Below are positions 9,075-17,463 of a stretch of 64,000 bases of DNA, one piece after another (positions within the stretch are counted from its first letter, which is position 1; each line of letters starts with the position of its first letter). This DNA is from Methylobrevis albus. Lineage in GTDB: Bacteria; Pseudomonadota; Alphaproteobacteria; Rhizobiales; Pleomorphomonadaceae. The notes beneath the pieces were generated by a model. The model searched no databases and was not told where the DNA came from. It saw only the letters and a list, made by a program, of their open reading frames with translations. Made by a program: the position numbers and the translations under genes. Where the stretch lies: positions 1 to 64,000 of the forward strand of contig NZ_JADZLT010000036.1 of the NCBI RefSeq assembly GCF_015904235.1, given 5' to 3'.

Positions 9075-9230
9075 ACAAAGCCGGCAAAGCAAATCCGACG
9101 CGCCGGCAACGGAATGGTCGACTCTGACGGCATTGTCACCAAACTGTCGGCGTTTGGTGGTCTATACTTGCCGGATGGGCGGCGCAGCCGCTGCAGAGGA
9201 GAGGATGCGCGGGCCGTGCTCAGGGAGCGG

Positions 9231-10154
9231 ATGTCGCCGAGGGAGATCGTCTCGAAGTTCGGACCGCTGGTGCGCGGCACCGCCCATGCGCTGAAGCTGC
9301 CAGTCGGCCAGCGCGTCGCCGGCCCCGGCCTCGATGGACCGCTCGGGCGGATCGGCTCGCTGGAAGCGCGGCTCGCCCGCTCGGAAGCCGAGGTGCGTAC
9401 GGCGCAGGCGCTGCGCTACCGCGTGTTCTACGAGGAGATGGCGGCGATCGCCGATGCCGGCGGCCTCGCCACCCGGCGCGACGTCGACGGGTTTGACGCG
9501 GTCTGCGACCACCTGCTGGTGCTCGATCACGATGCGCCGCCGGAAGCCGGACGACCGTTCCAGAAGCCGCGGCCGCCCGTCGTCGGCACCTACCGCCTGT
9601 TGCGCCAGACGGTGGCCGATCTCGCCGACGGCTTCTACACGGCGAACGAATTCGACATCCAGCCGCTGATCTCCGCGCACCGCAAGCTCAACTTCCTCGA
9701 GCTCGGCCGCTCCTGCGTGCTGAAACCCTATCGCACCAAGCGGACGGTGGAGCTGCTCTGGGCCGGGATCTGGTCCTATGTCCGCGCCCACCGCATCGAC
9801 GTGATGATCGGCTGCGCCTCGATCGAGGGCACGGACCCGGAGCGGCTGGCGCTGCCGCTCTCGTTCCTGCACCACAACGCCCGCGCGCCCGACGCGTGGC
9901 GAGTGTCGGCGCTGCCCGAGCGGCGCGTCGAGATGAACCGGATGCCGGCCGAGGCGATCGACGCCCGCGCGGCGCTGGCGGCGCTGCCGCCGCTGCTGAA
10001 GGGCTACCTGCGCGTCGGCGCCTTCATCGGCGACGGGGCGGTGGTCGACCACCAGTTCGGCACCACCGACGTGCTGGTCGTGCTGCCGGTGTCGGCGATC
10101 AACCCGCGCTACATCACCTATTACGGCGCCGACGCCAGCCGCCACGCGGCCTGA
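9231..10154 (+). CDS. olsB: OlsB-like ornithine acyltransferase (GNAT fold)
   Basis: A 307-residue member of the GNAT-related OlsB/hemolysin-like acyltransferase family. Motifs: LRYRVFYEEM, ELGRSCVLKPYR, WSYVRAHRIDVMIGCAS, LPLSFLHHNARAP, MNRMPAEAIDARAALA and KGYLRVGAFIGDGAVVD. OlsB transfers a 3-hydroxyacyl chain from ACP to ornithine, the first step of phosphate-free ornithine lipids. ATG 9231 is preceded by AGGGAG, and the upstream open stretch has no family similarity. No olsA is adjacent, so the lipid role rests on family membership; a related acyl-ACP acyltransferase role remains possible. Confidence 0.78.
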   Translation: MSPREIVSKFGPLVRGTAHALKLPVGQRVAGPGLDGPLGRIGSLEARLARSEAEVRTAQALRYRVFYEEMAAIADAGGLATRRDVDGFDAVCDHLLVLDHDAPPEAGRPFQKPRPPVVGTYRLLRQTVADLADGFYTANEFDIQPLISAHRKLNFLELGRSCVLKPYRTKRTVELLWAGIWSYVRAHRIDVMIGCASIEGTDPERLALPLSFLHHNARAPDAWRVSALPERRVEMNRMPAEAIDARAALAALPPLLKGYLRVGAFIGDGAVVDHQFGTTDVLVVLPVSAINPRYITYYGADASRHAA

Positions 10155-10206
10155 GCGCGGCGCGGCCGCGGGCCTCGTTCCGCCGGTGGCCATGGGCAAC
10201 GCCGCC

Positions 10207-10214
10207 TTAACCAT
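10207..10214. promoter_or_regulatory. CtrA-type half site TTAACCAT
   Basis: A single TTAACCAT octamer, the CtrA half-site form, lies 168 bp upstream of the DUF4375 gene. Only a half site is present, so it may be chance. Confidence 0.25.
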
Positions 10215-10381
10215 CCGCGCCGGACGGGCTGACCCTGCGTCGAATGCAGCCGGCGCAGCCCGGGTTTCTGCGGCCGCGTTCACCCTCGCTTCACTCCCGC
10301 CGGGCACTTTTCCATGGAGTGCGGCGCGGAGCGGCCGGGGCGGTCGCCCCGTCCCCTCGCCGCTCCGCTCGGGAGGCCGCG

Positions 10382-11479
10382 ATGCTGCGACTGTTCAAGG
10401 GCCTGCTCACCCGCCCTGCCCCCGCCCTCGCCGCGGTCGGCGCCGTGCCGGAGACGCGGCTGCAGGCGGTGATGGAACGGGCGACGCGGCGCGGGGCCGA
10501 GGTCACCCCCCGGCGCGGCGACGACGTCCCGATCGGTGCGCCGCGCACGGCCGTGCCGCCGGTGTCCGGCCGCAGCGGCGGCGGCGAGCCGCCGCGCGCA
10601 CCGCCGAACCGCGGCGGCGGTGGCCACGGCCGGGTTCCGCCGGTGCCGAAGATCTATCTCTCCGAGCCGGCGATCCGGTCGAGCGACGCCTATGCCGTCG
10701 TCGGCCAGGTGATCGAGGTCGTGAACTTCCTGTGCTTCAGGCACGGCTACATGATGGACGAGATTCCGGCCGAATACGCCATGGTCTACAGCGCCGACTT
10801 CTACTACCAGCAGGTGCTGAACGGCGGCCACGGCCAGTTCACGCACAATGCGGCGGGGCACGAGAACACCTGGCGCTTCGCCCGTGCGGGCCTTGCCGCA
10901 ATGGGCGCCGCCGACTATCTCGCCGCCTTCGACGAGCTCTGCGCCATCCTCGCCCGCGACCCCGCCCGCGCCGAAGCGATCCGCAAGGGCGCCGGCTTCG
11001 GCACCATCGACCCGGCGATCGAGGCGCTCGACACCCGCTTCTTCGAATTGCATCGCACCGCCCCGCTGACCGGGATCATGACGCCGTGGCTGGTGGCGCG
11101 CCCCGAGGTCGAGGTGCTGCCGGCGGAGGCTTTTGCGCGGCGGCTCGACGAGCTCGCCGCCGATCCGGCGCTCGCCGCCCGGCGCGAGGCGCAGCAGGCG
11201 GCCGCGCTCGCCGAGCGGATGAAGGATGCCTCGTTCAGGCTCGGCCATGCATTGGCGAAGAAGGCCGGCCGGACCTTCCAGCACTGGTCGCACGCGCTGA
11301 AGGACATCGAGCTCGGCGGGCGAACCTGGCCGGACGTGCTCGTCCACGTGTCCGAGGAAGCGATCGGCTACGTCGTGTCCCCGGGCAACGGCGTCTACGA
11401 GCTCTATGACGCGCGCAGCCGTGAGCGCATCGCGGTGTGGTCGATCCTGGAAAATGGCACCGGGACCGGCGGGGCCTGA
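10382..11479 (+). CDS. DUF4375 domain-containing protein
   Basis: A 365-residue protein. The N-terminal about 90 residues are Pro/Gly/Arg-rich and look disordered (SGRSGGGEPPRAPPNRGGG). Residues about 110-215 match DUF4375 (DMP19-like): VVNFLCFRHGY, YYQQVLNGGHGQFTHN and an alanine-rich helix AAMGAADYLAAFDEL. The rest is helical with no recognised motif. DUF4375 proteins are often putative immunity or stress proteins of unknown mechanism; no toxin partner is visible next to it. The 227-bp upstream gap holds only a CtrA-like half site. The start is the ATG at 10382, where the reading begins MLRLFKG. Confidence 0.72.
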   Translation: MLRLFKGLLTRPAPALAAVGAVPETRLQAVMERATRRGAEVTPRRGDDVPIGAPRTAVPPVSGRSGGGEPPRAPPNRGGGGHGRVPPVPKIYLSEPAIRSSDAYAVVGQVIEVVNFLCFRHGYMMDEIPAEYAMVYSADFYYQQVLNGGHGQFTHNAAGHENTWRFARAGLAAMGAADYLAAFDELCAILARDPARAEAIRKGAGFGTIDPAIEALDTRFFELHRTAPLTGIMTPWLVARPEVEVLPAEAFARRLDELAADPALAARREAQQAAALAERMKDASFRLGHALAKKAGRTFQHWSHALKDIELGGRTWPDVLVHVSEEAIGYVVSPGNGVYELYDARSRERIAVWSILENGTGTGGA

Positions 11480-11502
11480 GCCCCAGCCCGCCTCAGGCCG
11501 CC

Positions 11503-12204
11503 TCAGGCCGGTGGGATGCCGAAGGCGGCAACGAAGCGGGCGCGCGCTTCGGCCTCGGCGTAACGTGCCGCATCGGCGGCCCGGTCGGCCTCGCGCTCGG
11601 CTCGCATCAGGTCGAAGCGGACCTCGAAGCGCCGGTCGGACAGCCGGCGTCGCCGCCGGTCGAGTTCGGCGCGCGCCTCGCCCTCGGCGGTGGCGATCTC
11701 CGCGCCGACCCGGTCGAGGTCGCGCTCGATCTCGCGCAGGTCGTTCCGCGCGCGGTTCGCCTCGGCCTCCGCCGCCTTGGCCGCGCTGCGCGCCGTGCCC
11801 GCGTAACGGGCGATGTCGTAGCCGGCGAGGAACGGCCCCTCCAGCGCCGGCGGGCAGACGTTGCGATAGGCCTCGCCGGCGAGCGACATGGCAAAGCCGC
11901 GCGCCGGGCGGCAGAACTGGCCGAGCCCGGCGTCGCGCCCGGCCGAATAGGCGGCGCGGTCGACGGTGATGCCGAAGCGGCCGCAGGCCTTGTCGTGCTC
12001 GGCGATCCGCTCGAACGGCTCGCCCTTCTCCCCGTCGATGCGCCCGATCGAAACCCAGTCGCCCGACCGGCACTGCTCCTGCGACAGCGTCGCACAGCCC
12101 GACAGCGCGGCGAGAGCTGCGACGAGGCCGCCGGCGACGAAGGCGAGGCGAAGCGGCGAGCCGGCGGAACCGGCGCGGGTGATCGTGCGGGAAGAGACGG
12201 TCAT
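11503..12204 (-). CDS. DUF2799 lipoprotein
   Basis: A 233-residue predicted lipoprotein: a signal peptide ends in the lipobox LSGC with Cys37. Residues about 38-140 match DUF2799 (CRSGDWVSIGRIDGEKG, DRAAYSAGRDAGLGQFC, YRNVCPP, FLAGYDIARY). The last 90 residues are a charged Ala/Glu/Arg coiled coil. It is probably anchored in the outer or inner membrane facing the periplasm; its function is unknown. It is convergent with the DUF4375 gene and divergent from mepA, with a CtrA-type box in the shared upstream region. Confidence 0.82.
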   Translation of the reverse strand: MTVSSRTITRAGSAGSPLRLAFVAGGLVAALAALSGCATLSQEQCRSGDWVSIGRIDGEKGEPFERIAEHDKACGRFGITVDRAAYSAGRDAGLGQFCRPARGFAMSLAGEAYRNVCPPALEGPFLAGYDIARYAGTARSAAKAAEAEANRARNDLREIERDLDRVGAEIATAEGEARAELDRRRRRLSDRRFEVRFDLMRAEREADRAADAARYAEAEARARFVAAFGIPPA

Positions 12205-12292
12205 GAGAGCGACTCGCTGAATGGCGGGGAATCTTTCTCGCATGTCGCCGCGCGTCGAGAAAGTGAGGGACGACCCGCCCTCGGCTGCCGGC

Positions 12293-12307
12293 TTAACCTT
12301 TGGTTAA
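12293..12307. promoter_or_regulatory. Perfect TTAA-N7-TTAA CtrA-type box upstream of mepA
   Basis: TTAACCTTTGGTTAA matches the CtrA consensus exactly and is itself palindromic. It lies 94 bp before mepA and 89 bp before the divergent DUF2799 gene. CtrA boxes usually overlap a -35 region; here the distance suits either gene. Confidence 0.65.
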
Positions 12308-12400
12308 CCCACCGGGGCCGCCGCTGCGCTATCATCCGGCCTGCTGGGGAGCACGAGGCCGCCGGGCGCTGAGCGCCGGCTGCGGAAGGGATCGGCGACG

Positions 12401-13291
12401 ATGAGCGGATCGGTCTTCGGGATCCTGCGGCGGCTGGCGTTCGCCGGCGCGCTGCTTGGTGCGGCCCTCACGGGGAGCCCGGCGCTTGCCGCCTCGGATA
12501 CGCCGGCGAAAGAGCTGTTCGGGGCGGCCGCAGCACCTGCCCCGCTCGCGGCGCGGGCGATCGGCTCTTACGCGCGCGGCTGTCTCGCCGGCGCGGTGGC
12601 GCTGCCGGTGAACGGGCCGCAGTGGCAGGTGATGCGGCTGTCGCGCAACCGCAACTGGGGCCACCCCGAGCTGATCGCCTTCCTCGAACGGCTCGCGGCG
12701 ACGGCGCCGAAGGTCGGCTGGAACGGCCTGCTCGTCGGCGACCTCGCGCAGCCGCGCGGCGGTCCGATGCTGACGGGGCATTCGAGCCACCAGGTCGGCC
12801 TCGACGCCGACATCTGGCTGAACCCGATGCCGCGGCGCGAGCTCAGCCGCAAGGAGCGCGAGACGATCCAGGCAACCTCGATGCTCGGCGCCGACAAGAA
12901 GTCGGTCGACCCGAAGATCTGGACCGCGGCGCATCTCGCGATCGTCAAGGCCGCGGCGTCCGACCGGGCGGTGGCGCGCATCTTCGTCAACCCGGCGATC
13001 AAGCAGGCGATGTGCGAGGGCGCCGGCAAGGACCGCGCCTGGCTGCGCAAGGTGCGCCCGTGGTACGGCCACGACTATCATTTCCACGTCCGTATCGGCT
13101 GCCCGGCGGGGTCCGCCGGCTGCAAGGCGCAGGACGCGCCGCCGCCGGGCGACGGCTGCGGCAAGGACCTCGCCTACTGGTTCACCGACGCGCCCTATGC
13201 CAAGCCCGGCGCGCCGCCGCCGAAGCCGCCGAAGCCCGTCACCCTCGCCGACCTGCCGCCCGCCTGCAGCGAGGTGCTGGTCGCGAACTAG
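12401..13291 (+). CDS. mepA: Penicillin-insensitive murein DD-endopeptidase
   Basis: A 296-residue exported LAS-family zinc endopeptidase that cuts D-Ala-meso-DAP cross-links in peptidoglycan. A signal peptide occupies about residues 1-30. Metal ligands are visible as H127, H130 and D137 (HSSHQVGLDAD) and the HDYHFHVRIGC block with H224, H227 and H229, all spaced as in E. coli MepA. Four cysteines near the C-terminus (GCPAGSAGC and later) could form disulfides. The upstream CtrA-type box suggests cell-cycle control of wall cleavage. The next gene is a membrane protease (htpX) 68 bp downstream. Confidence 0.93.
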   Translation: MSGSVFGILRRLAFAGALLGAALTGSPALAASDTPAKELFGAAAAPAPLAARAIGSYARGCLAGAVALPVNGPQWQVMRLSRNRNWGHPELIAFLERLAATAPKVGWNGLLVGDLAQPRGGPMLTGHSSHQVGLDADIWLNPMPRRELSRKERETIQATSMLGADKKSVDPKIWTAAHLAIVKAAASDRAVARIFVNPAIKQAMCEGAGKDRAWLRKVRPWYGHDYHFHVRIGCPAGSAGCKAQDAPPPGDGCGKDLAYWFTDAPYAKPGAPPPKPPKPVTLADLPPACSEVLVAN

Positions 13292-13359
13292 GGGAAATCC
13301 GCACCCGCGCGGGCCCGGCGCCTCTTTCCGCCGGCGCCCGCGACCGCCATATCGGGTGC

Positions 13360-14337
13360 ATGACCGATACCCCCCTCCTCCACGCGGCGGCGCTGCGGCG
13401 CAACCGGCTGCGCAACACGCTGCACACCTGGCTGCTCGTCGCCGGCAGCCTCGGGCTGCTGGCGTTGTCGGCCTATGTGCTCGCGGGCGAGGCCGGCGTG
13501 CTCTGGGCGGCGATCCTCGGCGGCGCCTCGCTCTGGGGCGCGACGCACGTCTCGCCGCGGCTCGTGCTGAAGCTCTATGGCGCGCGGCCGCTGCCGCCGA
13601 CGGTGTTTCCCGAGGGCCAGCGCCTCGTCGCCGACCTCGGGGCCCGCGCCGGCCTGCCGCGGGCACCGCGACTGCACTACCTGCCGAGCAAGCTGCTCAA
13701 CGCCTTCGCCGTCGGCACGCGCGACGACGCCGCGATCACTGTCACCGACGGGTTGATCCGCACGATGAGCGCGCGTGAGTTCGCCGCCGTGATGGCGCAC
13801 GAGGTGAGCCACATCGCGGCCGGCGACATCAAGGTGATGGCGCTCGCCGACATGGTAAGCCGGATGACCAGCGTGATGTCGTTCGCCGGCTTCGTGATGC
13901 TGCTCGTCTCGCTGCCGGCCTTCCTGATGGGCGGCATCGCGATGCCGCTGCCGGGCATCGCGATCCTGCTGCTCGCCCCCACCATCGGCGGGCTGCTGCA
14001 ACTCGCGCTGTCGCGGACGCGGGAGTTCGAGGCGGACCTCAGCGCGGCGCACCTCACCGGCGATCCGGAAGGCCTTGCGCGGGCGCTGGTGCGACTGGAG
14101 CGGATCCAGGGCCGGCTCTGGGAGGGCCTCACCCTGCCGGGCGCGCGCGTCCCCGAACCGTCGCTGCTGCGCACGCACCCGAAGACCGCCGACCGTGTCG
14201 CGCGGCTGCTGGAGCTGCGGACCGGCGCGCGGCCGGTGTTCACCCTGCCGGAGGGCGGCTTCCCGGTCGGCCGCTCGCTGGTGCCGCCGATCCGGGCGCC
14301 GCGGGTGCACGCGGCCCGGATGGGGATCTACTTCTGA
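13360..14337 (+). CDS. htpX: HtpX-like M48 zinc metalloprotease
   Basis: A 325-residue membrane protein of peptidase family M48. Two N-terminal membrane segments (about 24-44 and 47-62) precede the catalytic domain with HEVSH at residues 147-151. Two more hydrophobic segments lie at about 170-210, and the third-ligand helix is SRTREFEADLSAAHL. Such enzymes degrade damaged membrane proteins at the cytoplasmic face. The start at 13360 fits the hydrophobic N-terminus; the open frame continues far upstream only as a high-GC artefact antisense to nothing known. It could share a transcript with mepA. Confidence 0.88.
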   Translation: MTDTPLLHAAALRRNRLRNTLHTWLLVAGSLGLLALSAYVLAGEAGVLWAAILGGASLWGATHVSPRLVLKLYGARPLPPTVFPEGQRLVADLGARAGLPRAPRLHYLPSKLLNAFAVGTRDDAAITVTDGLIRTMSAREFAAVMAHEVSHIAAGDIKVMALADMVSRMTSVMSFAGFVMLLVSLPAFLMGGIAMPLPGIAILLLAPTIGGLLQLALSRTREFEADLSAAHLTGDPEGLARALVRLERIQGRLWEGLTLPGARVPEPSLLRTHPKTADRVARLLELRTGARPVFTLPEGGFPVGRSLVPPIRAPRVHAARMGIYF

Positions 14338-14370
14338 TCCGCCGCCGACGGCGGCCGCCGCCGCCGGGGC

Positions 14371-15279
14371 CTACTTCAGTCCGATGTCGAGCGGGGCGTA
14401 GATGCCGATCGCCTTCGGCACCACCTTGAAGGTCGCCGGCGTCACCGTGACGATCTCGCCGTCGGCGTTGACCTGGTGCGGGCGGCGGGCGCGGATCGTC
14501 AGCTCGTGGGTCTTCAGCGTGCGCACCGCCGGGTGCCGGCCCTGCTGGCCGCGGCGCAGCGCCGGCACGATGGCGGGCAATTGCCACCAGTTCTCGAATT
14601 CGAGGCTGTAGACGTCGAGCGAGCCGTCGTCGGGACGGGCGCTCTCCTCCACCACCATGCCGCCGCCATAGAAGCGGCCGTTGCCGACGGCGATCTGCAG
14701 CGTCTTCGCCCGGCGGGTGACGCCGCCTTCCTCGATGAACACGGTGAAGGGGCGCATCTGGCCGAGCACGCGCATGGCGGCGATGGCATAGCCGAACGCG
14801 CCCCAGCGCTTCTTCGCCTCCGAGGTGAGGTTTTTCGCGAGTTCGACGCTGTAGCCGAGGCTGGCGACGTTGAAGAACACGCGGCCGTTGACCTCGCCGA
14901 GGTCGAGGCGGCGGATGTGGCCGGCGAGGATCACGTCGACGGCGTGGTCGAGCTCCGGCCGGATGCCGAGGGTGCGGGCGAGGTCGTTGGCGGTGCCGAG
15001 CGGCAGGATGCCGAGCGGCAGCTCGCCGCCGTGCAGCAACTGCGCGACGCCGTTCAACGTGCCGTCGCCGCCGCCGGCGATGACGAGGTCGATGTCGGCG
15101 CGGTGGCGCTCGATGTGGTCGGCGATCGCCTCGGGCTCGGCGCTCTCGACGGCGACGAGGTCGATGCCGCCGTCGTCGAGCCGGTCGAGCGCGTCGTCGA
15201 TCGCCTCGGAGCCGCGCCGCGCCCGGCGGTTGACGATCACGAGGGCCTTGCGGCGGGGGGCACTGGCGGTCATGAGCAT
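14371..15279 (-). CDS. Lipid kinase, YegS/diacylglycerol-kinase family
   Basis: A 302-residue protein of the DAG-kinase catalytic family. It shows the nucleotide-binding GGGDGTLNGV near residue 70, LPLGTANDLARTLGI and the C-terminal HQVNADGE. These soluble enzymes phosphorylate diacylglycerol, sphingosine or phosphatidylglycerol; the substrate cannot be told. An alternative start two codons downstream (15273) is equally possible. It is convergent with htpX, the gap being 33 bp. Confidence 0.88.
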   Translation of the reverse strand: MLMTASAPRRKALVIVNRRARRGSEAIDDALDRLDDGGIDLVAVESAEPEAIADHIERHRADIDLVIAGGGDGTLNGVAQLLHGGELPLGILPLGTANDLARTLGIRPELDHAVDVILAGHIRRLDLGEVNGRVFFNVASLGYSVELAKNLTSEAKKRWGAFGYAIAAMRVLGQMRPFTVFIEEGGVTRRAKTLQIAVGNGRFYGGGMVVEESARPDDGSLDVYSLEFENWWQLPAIVPALRRGQQGRHPAVRTLKTHELTIRARRPHQVNADGEIVTVTPATFKVVPKAIGIYAPLDIGLK

Positions 15280-15442
15280 CCGATCGGGCGGGAGGACGGA
15301 CTGAGCAACGGCGAGCGCCGGGTTTTGTTCACCGGTCGTCGCATCAAAGGTCAGGAAATATGACGTTTTGATGAGACGGCCAGCGCAGGTCGCGGGCGAG
15401 CAAGGGCCGGGCGGCCGAACAGCGGCCGCGCGGCCGCACGGC

Positions 15443-16069
15443 TCAGAATTCGATCCCCGGCTGCGCCTTCACGCCGGCCGCGAAATGATGCTTTACCAGC
15501 CCCATCTCGGTGACGAGATCGGCGGCGGCGACGAGTTCGGGCTTGGCGTTGCGGCCGGTGACGACGACGTTGAGATCGGGGCGGCGGGCGACGAGCGCCT
15601 CAACCACCTCGGCGAGCGGCAGATAGTCATAGCGCAGCGCGATGTTGAGTTCGTCGAGAATCACGAGGCGGATGCCGGGGTCGGCCATCAGTTCCTCGGC
15701 CTTCTCGAAGGCGCGGCGGGCGGCGGCGACGTCGCGGTCGCGGTCCTGGGTCTCCCAGGTGAAGCCCTCGCCCATCGCATGCCACGTCACCTGGTCGCCG
15801 AAGCGCTCCACCGCGCGGCGCTCGCCGGTGTCCCAGGCGCCCTTGACGAACTGCACCACGCCGACGCGCCAGCCGTTGCCGAGCGCGCGCAGCAGGAGGC
15901 CGAAGGCGGCCGTCGACTTGCCCTTGCCCGGGCCGGTGTGGACGATCAGCAGGCCCTTCTCGGTAATGGACTTCGAGGCGACCTCGGCGTCCTGCACCGC
16001 CTTGCGCTTCGCCATCTTCGCCCGGTGGCGCTCGGCCTCGGGCGAGGCGTGGTCGTCGGCGATGTCCAT
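15443..16069 (-). CDS. cobO: Cob(I)yrinic acid a,c-diamide adenosyltransferase
   Basis: A 208-residue CobO/BtuR-type corrinoid adenosyltransferase. The P-loop HTGPGKGKST is near residue 46; WETQDRDRD, LVILDELNIALRYDYL and VVVTGRNAKPEL follow, all diagnostic. It transfers the adenosyl group from ATP to cob(I)yrinic acid a,c-diamide, the step after CobB/CobNST in the aerobic B12 route. It is divergent from the riboswitch-controlled cob operon; no riboswitch is seen on its own strand. The start at 16069 (MDIADDHASPE) is followed by the basic helix typical of CobO. Confidence 0.94.
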   Translation of the reverse strand: MDIADDHASPEAERHRAKMAKRKAVQDAEVASKSITEKGLLIVHTGPGKGKSTAAFGLLLRALGNGWRVGVVQFVKGAWDTGERRAVERFGDQVTWHAMGEGFTWETQDRDRDVAAARRAFEKAEELMADPGIRLVILDELNIALRYDYLPLAEVVEALVARRPDLNVVVTGRNAKPELVAAADLVTEMGLVKHHFAAGVKAQPGIEF

Positions 16070-16171
16070 CCGGGCTCTCCTGTCGCGTGCGACGTGGAGA
16101 TGGCATCGGCGGGCCGGCGCCGCAATCCCCGCGGCCAAACGACCCCGCCGCGGCCCGGCGCGGTTTGTGCG

Positions 16172-16200
16172 TTGCGTGACACCGGGGGCGCGGCTAATCT
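16172..16200 (+). promoter_or_regulatory. Probable promoter of the cobalamin operon
   Basis: TTGCGT (16172-16177), 17 bp and TAATCT (16195-16200) would place the start near 16207, directly before the cobalamin riboswitch. The fit is moderate, and the position supports it. Confidence 0.5.
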
Positions 16201-16206
16201 CCGCGC

Positions 16207-16365
16207 GACGGTGCCTCGGAGACGAGGTGAAAAGGGAACGCGGTCCAACACCGCGGCTGCCCCCGCAACTGTAGGCGTTTTCGGCGCCGCCACGATGCCA
16301 CTGGACGATTCGGTCCGGGAAGGCGGTGGCGTCAGGGACGTGAGCCAGGAGACCTGCCGTCGCAA
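16207..16365 (+). promoter_or_regulatory. Cobalamin riboswitch
   Basis: All hallmark blocks are present in order: GGTGCC with GAGGTGAAAAGGGAA, the paired CGCGGT...CCGCGG hairpin, CTGCCCCCGCAACTGTA, CCACTGG, GGGAAGGCGG, GACGTGAGCCAGGAGACC. The GCCAGGAGACCTGCC block is the B12 box. Adenosylcobalamin binding is expected to repress the downstream cbtB-cbtA-cob genes. No strong terminator is visible between it and cbtB, so control is probably translational. Confidence 0.95.
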
Positions 16366-16413
16366 CCCCACTCCGAACCGGCCGCCGGTGGGGCGGCAAG
16401 GAAGGACACCAAG

Positions 16414-16590
16414 ATGACGACCCAGACCGTTTCCACTGCCGCACCGGCCCGTGCGGAGGCCCTGAAAGCCGCGCTCTGCGCGCTCGTCGTCGGCGCCGCC
16501 CTCGTCTTCACGACCGGGTTCGCGATGCCGGACGTGCTGCACAACGCGGCGCACGACACGCGCCACGCCCTCAGCTTCCCCTGCCACTGA
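16414..16590 (+). CDS. cbtB: Cobalt transporter subunit CbtB
   Basis: A 58-residue single-membrane-span protein. A soluble N-terminus is followed by one hydrophobic helix at about residues 17-36 and a histidine-rich tail (HNAAHDTRH, ending CH) that is the proposed metal-binding part of CbtB. With CbtA it forms a B12-regulated cobalt uptake system in alphaproteobacteria. It is the first gene after the riboswitch, and CbtA follows 26 bp later. Confidence 0.9.
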   Translation: MTTQTVSTAAPARAEALKAALCALVVGAALVFTTGFAMPDVLHNAAHDTRHALSFPCH

Positions 16591-16616
16591 GCGCAGGGAA
16601 ATCGAGGGAGGCTGTC

Positions 16617-17366
16617 ATGCTGAACCGGATCTTCTGGGTCTGCCTGCTCGCCGGGCTAATCGCCGGCGTGCTCGTCGCCGTGGTGCAGGGTTTCACCACC
16701 ACACCGCTGATCATCGCCGCCGAATCCTACGAAGGCGCGCCGGCCGAGATCGCGCCGCACGACCATGCGAGCGCCGAGGCCGCGGCGACGCCGCATCACC
16801 ACGGCGCCGACGCGGTGGCCGAGGTCGGGCACAGCCACGACCCCGAGGCGTGGATGCCGGCCGACGGCCTCGAGCGCACGCTGTCGACCGCGCTGTCCAC
16901 CATCGTCACCGCGATCGGCTTCGCGCTGATTCTCGTCGCGGCGATGACCGTCGCCGGCGAGACGATCACGCCGCGCACCGCGACCGCCTGGGCCGTCGGC
17001 GGCTTCCTCGCCACCGGGCTCGCCCCGGCGCTCGGCCTGCCGCCGGAACTGCCGGGCGCCAGCGCCGCGGCGGTGGAGGCGCGCCAGATCTGGTGGTTCG
17101 GCACGGTGCTCGCCACCGGCTTCGGGCTCTATCTCGTCGCCCGGGCGCCGTCGCTCGTTTCGAGGGCGATCGGCGCCGCGCTGCTGGTCGGGCCGCACGT
17201 CATCGGCGCGCCGCATCCGCCGGTGATGGAAAGCCCGGTGCCGGCCGAGCTCGCGGCGCAGTTCGCGTCGGCTTCGCTGGTCGTCTCCGCCGTGCTGTGG
17301 CTCTCGATCGGCGCCGCCGTCGGGATGCTGTGGCATCGCGGCGAGCCCCGGCTCGCCGCCGCCTGA
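16617..17366 (+). CDS. cbtA: Cobalt transporter subunit CbtA
   Basis: A 249-residue polytopic membrane protein with a first membrane helix at about residues 5-25. A histidine-rich loop follows (HDHASAE, PHHHGAD, GHSHD, about residues 42-78), probably outside the cytoplasm and binding Co2+. Further membrane helices lie at about 95-120, 125-145, 160-180, 185-200 and 215-240. CbtAB is a predicted cobalt importer, known mostly from its B12-riboswitch context, which is seen here. A GGAGGCTGTC ribosome-binding region precedes the ATG. Confidence 0.92.
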   Translation: MLNRIFWVCLLAGLIAGVLVAVVQGFTTTPLIIAAESYEGAPAEIAPHDHASAEAAATPHHHGADAVAEVGHSHDPEAWMPADGLERTLSTALSTIVTAIGFALILVAAMTVAGETITPRTATAWAVGGFLATGLAPALGLPPELPGASAAAVEARQIWWFGTVLATGFGLYLVARAPSLVSRAIGAALLVGPHVIGAPHPPVMESPVPAELAAQFASASLVVSAVLWLSIGAAVGMLWHRGEPRLAAA

Positions 17367-17463
17367 TCCCGTTCCTCGCGCGCGGCGGGTCGTCGCGGCC
17401 CGGCATCGCTGCCGGCGCCGCAGCGGCCCGCCGGTCGCTTTGCGCATGCCAGAGGAGCCGGCG

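Noticed and set aside
9133..9168. TTGTCA and TATACT hexamers before the olsB-like gene
   Set aside because: The spacer is 24 bp, too long for a sigma-70 promoter; no better pairing was found.
11490..11512. Short tandem CCTCAGGCCG repeat at the 3' end of the DUF2799 gene
   Set aside because: Only two 10-bp copies; too short to be meaningful in this GC-rich sequence.
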